Below, one piece after another: positions 7,013 to 13,203 of a DNA stretch of 13,203 nucleotides. The notes beneath the pieces were generated by a model. That model did not search any database and was not told the origin of the DNA. It saw only the letters and a list, made by a program, of their open reading frames with translations. The position numbers and the translations under genes are program-made. Position 1 is the first letter of the stretch. Every line of letters begins with the position of its first letter. Source of the DNA: Alphaproteobacteria bacterium. Lineage in GTDB: Bacteria; Pseudomonadota; Alphaproteobacteria; Rickettsiales; UBA1997. The stretch spans positions 1-13,203 of the forward strand of contig VGDN01000013.1 in the NCBI GenBank assembly GCA_016869695.1, read 5' to 3'.

Positions 7013-8881
7013 ATGCAAAATTCCGGAAAAAATTTCCTGACTTGGCTGATTATTTTTGCTGTCGTTGTTGCTGTTTCGAATATGCTTGAAGACCCAAGTA
7101 ATGTAGCTGGAAACAAGCTGGTCTTCAGTGAGTTTATGAAAAAAGTTGACTCCGGAGATGTGACTTCAGTTGACATCAAAGGTAGTGACTTAATTGGCAA
7201 ACTGAAGGATGGCTCGCAGTTTTACACCTATCTTCCCGACTATCCTGACCTTGTTTCTGACCTCAAAGAAAAAGGTGTCGCGATCAACGCGATGCCCCTA
7301 ATTAGCAAGTCGGATAAGGTTGTAGCTGGCATTCTCGGCTGGCTGCCTTTCATCATCATGATTGCGCTATGGGTTTATATGGCACGCGGGGCAGGGGGTG
7401 GTTTGGGTCGTGGTGGTGCTTTCGGCTTTGGTCGTTCGCGCGCACGTCTGCTGCAGGAAAATAAAAATAAAGTCACCTTCGCCGATGTAGCAGGCATTGA
7501 TGAGGCCAAGCAGGAGCTAACTGAAATCGTCGATTTCCTTAAAGACGCTAAGAAATATGTGGATGTTGGCGCGAAGATTCCACGCGGTTGTTTGTTGATT
7601 GGATCACCGGGTACTGGTAAAACCTTGTTAGCCCGTGCTATTGCTGGAGAGGCAGGAGTTCCATTTTTCTCGATATCCGGTTCTGATTTTGTTGAGATGT
7701 TTGTCGGCGTAGGTGCATCAAGGGTTCGAGACATGTTTGAGCAAGCCAAGAAATCCGCACCTTGCATTGTCTTCATTGATGAAATCGATGCAGTTGGGCG
7801 TCATCGCGGCTCCGGTATCGGCGGAGGTAATGATGAACGCGAGCAGACTCTAAACCAAATGCTTGTTGAGATGGATGGCTTTTCCGACAATGAGGGAGTG
7901 GTGATTATCGCCGCGACAAATCGTCCGGATGTTTTGGATCGTGCTCTGCTTCGCCCCGGACGTTTCGATCGCCAAGTAACTGTGCCGAATCCTGATATTG
8001 TTGGACGCGAGCAGATTCTTACTGTGCATATGAAAAAAATTGCCGCCGCCGCTGATGTTGATTTAAAAATCTTAGCGCGAGGCACTCCTGGTTTTGCTGG
8101 TGCCGACCTCGCCAATCTTGTGAATGAAGCTGCACTTACTGCTGCGCGCCATAATCAGAAGATGGTGACGATGCAAAATTTTGAAGAGGCAAAGGATAAG
8201 ATCATGATGGGTACTGAGCGCAAATCGATGGTGATGCAAAAATCCGAAAAGGAGCTCACCGCTTATCACGAAGCCGGCCATGCCATCACTGCGCTTAACT
8301 GTCAAAATTCTGATCCGATCCACAAGGCGACGATCATTCCGCGTGGCCGCGCGCTTGGCTTGGTAATGCGCTTGCCGGAAAATGATCGCTTCTCAATCAC
8401 GCGCGCAAAGCTGAAGGATGACCTAATTGTTGCCTTTGGTGGGCGTGCAGCGGAGGAGCTGATTTTTGGATATGAAAAAGTGACTACCGGCGCATCATCT
8501 GACATCGAGCAAGCGACAATGATGGCGCGCAACATGGTAACCAAATGGGGGCTTAGCGACAAGATCGGCGCGATTGATTACAGCGAAGATGAGGGCACCA
8601 GATTTTATGCAGCGAATAAGCCTTACTCCGAAGAGACTGGAAAGCTAATCGATGAAGAGGTGAAGCGCATTGCTGATGAGGCCTTGGAGGATGCGAAGAA
8701 AATTTTACTCGAGAAAAGATCTGATCTCGAAAAATTAGCCAAAGCCCTTCTTGAATATGAAACTTTAACCGGCGACGAGATTAAAGATTTACTTGCTGGC
8801 AAAGAAATTCGTAAAACTTCAACCCACAACAGATCTGTCGCTAGTGTGATTGGCGGCGGCCTCATTCCAAAATTCAATTAA
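7013..8881 (+). CDS. ftsH: ATP-dependent zinc metalloprotease FtsH
   Basis: A 622-residue membrane-anchored AAA+ protease that extracts and degrades membrane and short-lived cytosolic proteins as a hexamer. Visible features: TM1 about 8-24; periplasmic domain about 25-104; TM2 about 106-124; a Gly/Arg linker; Walker A GSPGTGKT 197-204; Walker B C-I-V-F-I-D-E 251-257; second region of homology with N-R-P-D and R-P-G-R-F-D-R about 300-321; zinc site H419-E-A-G-H423; and third zinc ligand Asp497 in S-S-D-I-E-Q-A-T. All catalytic residues are intact. Walker A has Ser where most FtsH have Pro (GPPGTGKT). The block [17 protein letters not shown] is typical of alphaproteobacterial FtsH. The start fits the family's short cytoplasmic N-terminus. 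dnaN follows after 3 bases. Confidence 0.98.
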   Translation: MQNSGKNFLTWLIIFAVVVAVSNMLEDPSNVAGNKLVFSEFMKKVDSGDVTSVDIKGSDLIGKLKDGSQFYTYLPDYPDLVSDLKEKGVAINAMPLISKSDKVVAGILGWLPFIIMIALWVYMARGAGGGLGRGGAFGFGRSRARLLQENKNKVTFADVAGIDEAKQELTEIVDFLKDAKKYVDVGAKIPRGCLLIGSPGTGKTLLARAIAGEAGVPFFSISGSDFVEMFVGVGASRVRDMFEQAKKSAPCIVFIDEIDAVGRHRGSGIGGGNDEREQTLNQMLVEMDGFSDNEGVVIIAATNRPDVLDRALLRPGRFDRQVTVPNPDIVGREQILTVHMKKIAAAADVDLKILARGTPGFAGADLANLVNEAALTAARHNQKMVTMQNFEEAKDKIMMGTERKSMVMQKSEKELTAYHEAGHAITALNCQNSDPIHKATIIPRGRALGLVMRLPENDRFSITRAKLKDDLIVAFGGRAAEELIFGYEKVTTGASSDIEQATMMARNMVTKWGLSDKIGAIDYSEDEGTRFYAANKPYSEETGKLIDEEVKRIADEALEDAKKILLEKRSDLEKLAKALLEYETLTGDEIKDLLAGKEIRKTSTHNRSVASVIGGGLIPKFN

Positions 8882-8884
8882 GAT

Positions 8885-9985
8885 ATGCAATTCGAAGTTA
8901 CAAAGCAGTCACTGCTCAAAGCTATCTCCAATGTGAGTGGTGCTGTTGAAAGAAAGAACACTATTCCTGTTCTGCAAAACATCAAAATCGAAGCGCAGAA
9001 AAATAATTATGGTGATCGTGTGGTGTTGTCGGCAACTGATATGGATATCCTGGTTACTTCTGCTTTCGAGGCTGACATCAAAACAAGTGGCGTGACCACG
9101 GTGCCGGCACAGATGTTTTTTGATATTGTTCGCAAGATTCCAGAAGGCGCAATTTTGCTTTCGCAAGAAAGCCCAACGATTTTACAGATCAAAGCTGGTA
9201 AGTCGAAATATAGCCTGCCATGTATTGATGCGTCTGAGTTCCCAAATTTGTCAGAAGGCGAGTTGGGAGAAGAAATCGAGATTAAGTCGGAAGTTTTAGT
9301 GACGATGATCGACAAAACGCGCTTCGCGATTTCTAGCGACGAAACTCGTTATTACCTCAATGGCCTCTACTTACATGCCTCTTCGCAAGGTTTACGCACC
9401 GTTGCAACAGATGGCCATCGTCTGGCGCTAGCCTTCACAGATCTTGTCTTGAAGACGCCATTCGGAGTTATCCTACCCAAAAAATCTGTTGCCGAAATCT
9501 GTAAGATTGTCGAAGGCGCGAGTCAAGTGAAGTTCGCGATTTCGCGTGTGAAGATCAAACTAGTAGCTGATCAAACCATGATTGTATCGAAGCTGATTGA
9601 TGGTGAATTTCCCGATTATGACAAGGTGTTGCCAAAGAATAATTCGCATGTCGCGGTGATTAATAAAAAAATATTTTTTGATGCGGTTGATCGCGTTTCA
9701 ACCGTAGCAACAGACCGTCATCGCTTGGTCAAAATGGTTGTCGAAAATGGTAAAGCGACTCTGCAAGTCAGTACCAATGATGGCTCTTTTGCTCACGAAG
9801 AGTTTGAGTTGAACTATGCCGGTGAGCCCATTGAGACCGGCTTTAACTCGCGTTATCTTTTGGACATCATTAGTCAGGTTGATGGTGATGAGTTGCTCAT
9901 GCGCTTCAAGGATGGATCCTCTCCAGCTTTGATTGAAGCAAAGGGGATGAGCGCGGTGTTTGTGATTATGCCGGTGCGTATTTAG
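8885..9985 (+). CDS. dnaN: DNA polymerase III beta subunit (sliding clamp)
   Basis: A 366-residue protein, normal clamp length, starting MQFEVTKQSLLKAISNVSGAVERKNTIPVL, the usual opening of DnaN. Other landmarks are the A-T-D-M-D segment near 49-53, V-A-T-D-G-H-R-L-A in the second domain (about 172-180), the V-A-T-D-R-H-R-L-V repeat in the third (about 276-284) and the C-terminal M-P-V-R-I. It forms the dimeric ring that tethers polymerase III and other repair factors to DNA. It starts 3 bases after the ftsH stop with no strong Shine-Dalgarno, so its translation may be coupled to ftsH. recF follows after 16 bases. dnaA is not adjacent within the window. Confidence 0.98.
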   Translation: MQFEVTKQSLLKAISNVSGAVERKNTIPVLQNIKIEAQKNNYGDRVVLSATDMDILVTSAFEADIKTSGVTTVPAQMFFDIVRKIPEGAILLSQESPTILQIKAGKSKYSLPCIDASEFPNLSEGELGEEIEIKSEVLVTMIDKTRFAISSDETRYYLNGLYLHASSQGLRTVATDGHRLALAFTDLVLKTPFGVILPKKSVAEICKIVEGASQVKFAISRVKIKLVADQTMIVSKLIDGEFPDYDKVLPKNNSHVAVINKKIFFDAVDRVSTVATDRHRLVKMVVENGKATLQVSTNDGSFAHEEFELNYAGEPIETGFNSRYLLDIISQVDGDELLMRFKDGSSPALIEAKGMSAVFVIMPVRI

Positions 9986-10001
9986 TGGTAAGTGGTAAGT
10001 G

Positions 10002-11096
10002 ATGATTCGGGTTACGAAGCTTTTTCTTACTAACTTTCGGAATTTTTCGGAGCAGAGATTTGGGTTTGATTCGGAAGCTGTTTTGTTTGTTGGAGAGAAT
10101 GGGGTAGGGAAGACCAATGTGCTTGAGGGCTTGAGTCTATTGGGGCGGAATGGCTCTCTTTGTTCTGCAGATTTTGATGAAATAGTAAGGATTGGTGAGA
10201 AAAATTTTACGATTTATGCCGAAATTTCTGGTCACGAATTCATCGAGAAAATTGCTATTTCCTTTGATGCAACTCAGAAGAAAAAGAATTTACTAATTAA
10301 TGGCGAGCCAGTCAGTCCTAAGCGGCAAAGTGATTTAAAGAATCATCTCATCAACTTTATTTTTCTAACCCCGCAGCTTGAGCAGCTTTTTATTTTAGGC
10401 AAAAGTGATCGCCGCGACTATCTTGATAAAATAGTCTCCGACCTTGATTCGTCTCACTTGTTGCGCATTGGTCATTATCAAAAGTTACTCAAGGAAAGAT
10501 TACTTATTTTACAAAAACATCATGATGAGAGATGGCTGAAAGTGGTTGAAGAAAAAATTGTTGAGCTTGGTGTTTCGATAGCGGCAGCGCGGATTGAGGC
10601 TGTGGATTTTTTTAATAAAGCAATCGCCTCTTTCGCGTCGAATTTTCCACAAGCAAAACTTTGCGTGAGTGGGGAGGTGGAAGAGATGATCGCCAAGCAA
10701 AGCGCAGCACAGCTTGAGGAGTTTTACAAAATCAAAATGAAAGAAAATCGTGAGCGCGATTTGGTCAGTTTTAAAACTGAATTTGGCGTGCATCGCTCCG
10801 ACTTCGACGCAATTTTCTTAGCAAAGAATATCTCGGCAAAACTTTGCTCAACCGGTGAGCAGAAAGCGATAATGATTGGTATAACTCTAGCGCGGGCGCG
10901 AATCTCGTCATCCTATAAGAACCAACCAACCATCATGATTTTTGACGAGGTGGTTTCTCATCTTGATGCAGGCAGAAAGAAAAATTTATTCACAGAAATC
11001 TCAACAACAAAACTGCAGACATTTTTTAGCGCGACCAGTGCTGACTTGATTCCAACCAATGTTTTGAGCAAGATGATTTCTTTAAGCTCAGCATGA
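10002..11096 (+). CDS. recF: DNA replication and repair protein RecF
   Basis: A 364-residue SMC-like ATPase that works with RecO and RecR to load RecA at single-strand gaps. Features: N-terminal L-T-N-F-R-N-F; Walker A GENGVGKT 31-38; a coiled-coil and lid region about 140-250; the ABC signature C-S-T-G-E-Q-K-A beginning at C282; Walker B I-M-I-F-D-E with Asp315-Glu316; and a D-loop-like S-H-L-D. Length is normal. The start is ATG 10002; GTG 9999 directly before it is also possible. A tandem GTGGTAA repeat sits just before the start in place of a clear Shine-Dalgarno. The stop TGA 11094-11096 directly abuts the stop of the convergent gene on the minus strand. Confidence 0.97.
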   Translation: MIRVTKLFLTNFRNFSEQRFGFDSEAVLFVGENGVGKTNVLEGLSLLGRNGSLCSADFDEIVRIGEKNFTIYAEISGHEFIEKIAISFDATQKKKNLLINGEPVSPKRQSDLKNHLINFIFLTPQLEQLFILGKSDRRDYLDKIVSDLDSSHLLRIGHYQKLLKERLLILQKHHDERWLKVVEEKIVELGVSIAAARIEAVDFFNKAIASFASNFPQAKLCVSGEVEEMIAKQSAAQLEEFYKIKMKENRERDLVSFKTEFGVHRSDFDAIFLAKNISAKLCSTGEQKAIMIGITLARARISSSYKNQPTIMIFDEVVSHLDAGRKKNLFTEISTTKLQTFFSATSADLIPTNVLSKMISLSSA

Positions 11097-11990
11097 TTAG
11101 TTCTGAGTAGCGCTAAGTACTTTTTGTAGTGTATCGATGGTTGTGTTGCCAGTTCCGCCGATGGGGGAGGCGGTTGGAGTTGGTGCTGGCATTGTTGATG
11201 TAGGAGAGGCCGCTTTTGTTGTACTGTCTTTAGATTTGGAAGTGCTACTGTTTGTCTTATTTTCCTCCACCTCTTTCTTTTTCAGTAGGGCGATTATCGC
11301 CTTACCCTCAATCACGTTGCGATTGGTAAGCATAAAAGTTTGATTTGGATGTAATTCGAATTCGATCTCGACCTGGTTTCTGTCATTAATCTTAGGCGCT
11401 AGAATCTCTGATTTTTGGCCGGAAAGAATTTTCCACTTACTAACACTTATCCTCCAAAGGAACTTTACCCTACTTGGTTCGACATCGGTCAGATACATCT
11501 CGTTGCTTTCCATGTTTGAGGCGGTGGTTATCTTCTGATTATTAATCCAAACTGCCCAATCATCACGACCAAAATAGATGATTGACGCCAGATAGATGTA
11601 TGATTTTTCGTTTTCTGAAACCTCACTTTCTTTCTGCTGTGATTTGTCTTCGGTGCCGCTGTTACTCGATTCCGGGGTAAAGCTTTGATTGGTTTTGAAG
11701 GCGTAGATCGCACGTTCGATGTTTGAATTTTGTTCGTCATCAAACATCAGCGAAACTGCGTTTTGCTGAAGTAAAATTGTGCCAAGAGATGCTATGGTGT
11801 TGTTAGTAACTATTGTTGATTTGTTGATTTCTAATTCTTTCACAGGTGCATCACCTGGTTTAACATCAGGAAGATCAGTTTTTGCTTGAACAGCATTTGG
11901 TAAATCTTTTTCGGCAAAATTTACATCTTGCTGCTGGGCAAGAACTGTGCTGATGGTAAGAGTGAGTATTACTAAGATTCTAATTAGCAT
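11097..11990 (-). CDS. Exported protein with C-terminal small domain, PilP/GspC-like candidate
   Basis: From ATG 11990 (minus strand) the protein has 297 residues. It opens with a clear Sec signal, M-L-I-R-I-L followed by a hydrophobic stretch to V-L-A before QQQ. GAGGGG lies 7 bases before this ATG, which supports it over GTG 12014 (305 residues), whose extra residues would hide the signal. A disordered region (about 90-125, Ser/Glu-rich) leads to a folded part with Y-L-A-S-I-I-Y-F-G-R-D-D-W-A-V-W-I-N-N-Q-K-I-T (about 132-154). The tail after about 240 is Lys/Ser/Thr/Pro-rich. The pattern of one short beta domain recalling 'W-x-V-W-hN-x-x-x-I' and the gene order suggest a PilP or GspC-type periplasmic link to a secretin. 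This is inference, not a family match. It overlaps the upstream gene by 11 bases. Confidence 0.6.
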   Translation of the reverse strand: MLIRILVILTLTISTVLAQQQDVNFAEKDLPNAVQAKTDLPDVKPGDAPVKELEINKSTIVTNNTIASLGTILLQQNAVSLMFDDEQNSNIERAIYAFKTNQSFTPESSNSGTEDKSQQKESEVSENEKSYIYLASIIYFGRDDWAVWINNQKITTASNMESNEMYLTDVEPSRVKFLWRISVSKWKILSGQKSEILAPKINDRNQVEIEFELHPNQTFMLTNRNVIEGKAIIALLKKKEVEENKTNSSTSKSKDSTTKAASPTSTMPAPTPTASPIGGTGNTTIDTLQKVLSATQN

Positions 11991-12663
11991 CTGCCTGCCC
12001 CTCTTTTGCACCAAGCGGTTGTGCTGGCCGACTGTCTAGTTTCGCTTCTGGTTCTTTGTAAACATACCAAGTAAAATCTATCTTAGCGTTAACTACTCCA
12101 ACCGGCTTGCCTTGACTCATATCGATTAAATCCTTGCTGAGGTAATCTTTGGTTTTGACGACCGATAGTTGGGTGATGATTGGATAGCCCCTTAATGAGT
12201 TAATGAATTCATCGATCAGAAGGAGGGCTTTTATGTCATTTACAGCAATGAAGGAAACATTGCCTGTACTGACCAACATACCAGCTGTCTTGATATTGAA
12301 AATTCCGTCATTGATTTGTTCCGGGAGGGTCAGCTTAACGGACTGGTCAGAGGCGTTATATTTTTCGGCGAGTGAATCAAGTTTCGTGGTAATTTCATTA
12401 AGTTTAATGGTGCTAGAGTTTTTTCTGGCGGCAGGAATAGTTGGCCAGAGGTCGCGATATTTTTTTATCTCCGATGTTTTGCTTTGAAGGTCTTCTAGCT
12501 CACTGTTGAGTTGCACTGTTTCTTTTGAGATGTCATCCACCTTGCTTTGTACGGTATTTTTCTGGTTTGAATAATAGGCGAAAATACCAGAAAAAATCAG
12601 CAGCATTACTCCCGTTAAGGAATAGTTTTTAATAATTCTCTTTTTGAGGATGAGAATTTTCAT
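11980..12663 (-). CDS. Single-TM coiled-coil protein, PilO/GspM-like candidate
   Basis: A 227-residue protein on the minus strand. Residues 1-12 are basic (M-K-I-L-I-L-K-K-R-I-I-K), 14-33 form one membrane helix, and about 35-70 are a coiled coil (K-V-D-D-I-S-K-E-T-V-Q-L-N-S-E-L-E-D-L-Q). A periplasmic alpha/beta domain follows, with strands around G-N-V-S-F-I-A-V and the helix D-I-K-A-L-L-L-I-D-E-F-I-N-S-L. A short N-terminus, one TM, coiled coil and ferredoxin-like domain is the PilO/GspM layout of type IV pilus and type II secretion inner-membrane platforms. Its ATG follows the upstream stop with no gap (TAAATG), and its end overlaps the next gene, so the three are one operon. The assignment rests on topology and order. 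Confidence 0.6.
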   Translation of the reverse strand: MKILILKKRIIKNYSLTGVMLLIFSGIFAYYSNQKNTVQSKVDDISKETVQLNSELEDLQSKTSEIKKYRDLWPTIPAARKNSSTIKLNEITTKLDSLAEKYNASDQSVKLTLPEQINDGIFNIKTAGMLVSTGNVSFIAVNDIKALLLIDEFINSLRGYPIITQLSVVKTKDYLSKDLIDMSQGKPVGVVNAKIDFTWYVYKEPEAKLDSRPAQPLGAKEGQADAN

Positions 12664-13203
12664 TTATAGATCAGGGGTAGGAATGGTGGGGTTTGCTGGG
12701 GTTGGTGATGTTGGAGAACTAATGACGGTGAAGCCAAATGGGTAGCTCGGATATTTTGAGTTGAAGTCCAAGTTACGAGGGAGTTCTGTATATTTAACCT
12801 GCTTGTCTGTGAAGTTCTTTTTTACTTCTCCGACAGTGGAATCAAAACTGTTGAAGAGGTCATCGATGTCGCCACTTTTATTGAATAAAGTTCCGCTGAA
12901 ATCGATTTGTGATCCGGTGTTGTTGGAAGGAGATTTTGCCGTAAAGTCATTGAGTTGGTAAGAAAATTTCTCCATCTTCACATCAAGATTCTTCAGGAAT
13001 TTTAGCCTGATATAATTCTCGATAAAGCCACCACCCTTTGTTTGTAAGGCTTCATGTATTTTACCAAATTCGATGATTTTTTCTGCGCTAATGACTTCGT
13101 CATTTTCGACTATTTGTTTTCCCTCAAAGGCAAGCCTTTTTAATTTGTTCAGGTTTTGACTGACCTCAAATCTTTTTGATTCGGCTGTGTCGATTAATTG
13201 ATT
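12664..13203 (-). CDS. PilN-like candidate, C-terminal part (partial, N-terminus outside window)
   Basis: The minus-strand frame ending at TAA 12664-12666 stays open through 13203, giving 179 residues with no start needed inside the window; a GTG at 12981 is internal to this longer reading. The visible part has a helical Lys/Glu-rich segment, then alternating strands and helices (E-K-F-S-Y-Q-L-N, Q-I-D-F-S-G-T-L, then a helix D-I-D-D-L-F-N-S-F) ending in F-G-F-T-V-I. This is the kind of ferredoxin-like periplasmic domain seen in PilN. A Pro/Thr/Ser tail of about 20 residues follows. The expected N-terminal membrane helix would lie beyond the window. Being first of three coupled genes in the order PilN, PilO, PilP supports the reading, but no diagnostic motif is visible. 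Confidence 0.5.
   Translation of the reverse strand, partial: NQLIDTAESKRFEVSQNLNKLKRLAFEGKQIVENDEVISAEKIIEFGKIHEALQTKGGGFIENYIRLKFLKNLDVKMEKFSYQLNDFTAKSPSNNTGSQIDFSGTLFNKSGDIDDLFNSFDSTVGEVKKNFTDKQVKYTELPRNLDFNSKYPSYPFGFTVISSPTSPTPANPTIPTPDL

Noticed and set aside
7375..7776. Minus-strand frame of 133 codons opposite ftsH
   Set aside because: Shadow of the well-supported ftsH frame; composition is Pro/Ser/Arg-rich as expected for an antisense frame.

Overview
The window looks like chromosomal DNA from an alphaproteobacterium of moderate to low GC. The S6, L9 and FtsH sequences have alphaproteobacterial character, and the 23S rRNA carries the GTGCACC variant next to the peptidyl-transferase region that I associate with this class. 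A 23S-5S unit with no 16S gene or tRNA beside it is the split arrangement known from Rickettsiales and some other host-associated alphaproteobacteria. I therefore lean toward a Rickettsiales- or Holosporales-like lineage, but this is inference and I cannot name a genus.

Layout. 1-1321: three tandem, translationally coupled genes (the first is cut by the window edge) encoding related small exported proteins, two with lipoprotein signals. 1412-2763: the rpsF-rpsR-rplI ribosomal protein operon. 2764-3172: a gene-free leader with inverted repeats and the 5' half of the pre-23S processing stalk. 3173-6634: 23S rRNA, interrupted in the conserved helix-69 region by a 699-nt group I intron (4978-5676) that encodes a LAGLIDADG homing endonuclease. 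6750-6871: 5S rRNA, followed by a strong rho-independent terminator (6901-6937). 7013-11096: ftsH-dnaN-recF, closely spaced on the plus strand. 11097-13203: three minus-strand genes, read right to left, whose order and topology (periplasmic alpha/beta protein, then a single-TM coiled-coil protein, then an exported small-domain protein) resemble PilN-PilO-PilP of type IV pilus or type II secretion inner-membrane platforms.

The best find is the intron. Its junctions are fixed to the base by the flanking conserved 23S sequence. P1, P3, P4, P7, P8, P9 and a short P10 can all be paired by eye. The internal guide sequence matches the joined exons in 10 of 11 positions, counting one G-U pair. The endonuclease gene sits in the P8 loop. 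Its Shine-Dalgarno is built from the P3 and P8 strands, and its stop codon overlaps J8/7-P7, so ribozyme folding and endonuclease translation should compete for the same RNA. A second item of interest is the exported-protein array, in which all three members keep an Asp-Tyr and a Cys exactly 12 residues apart.
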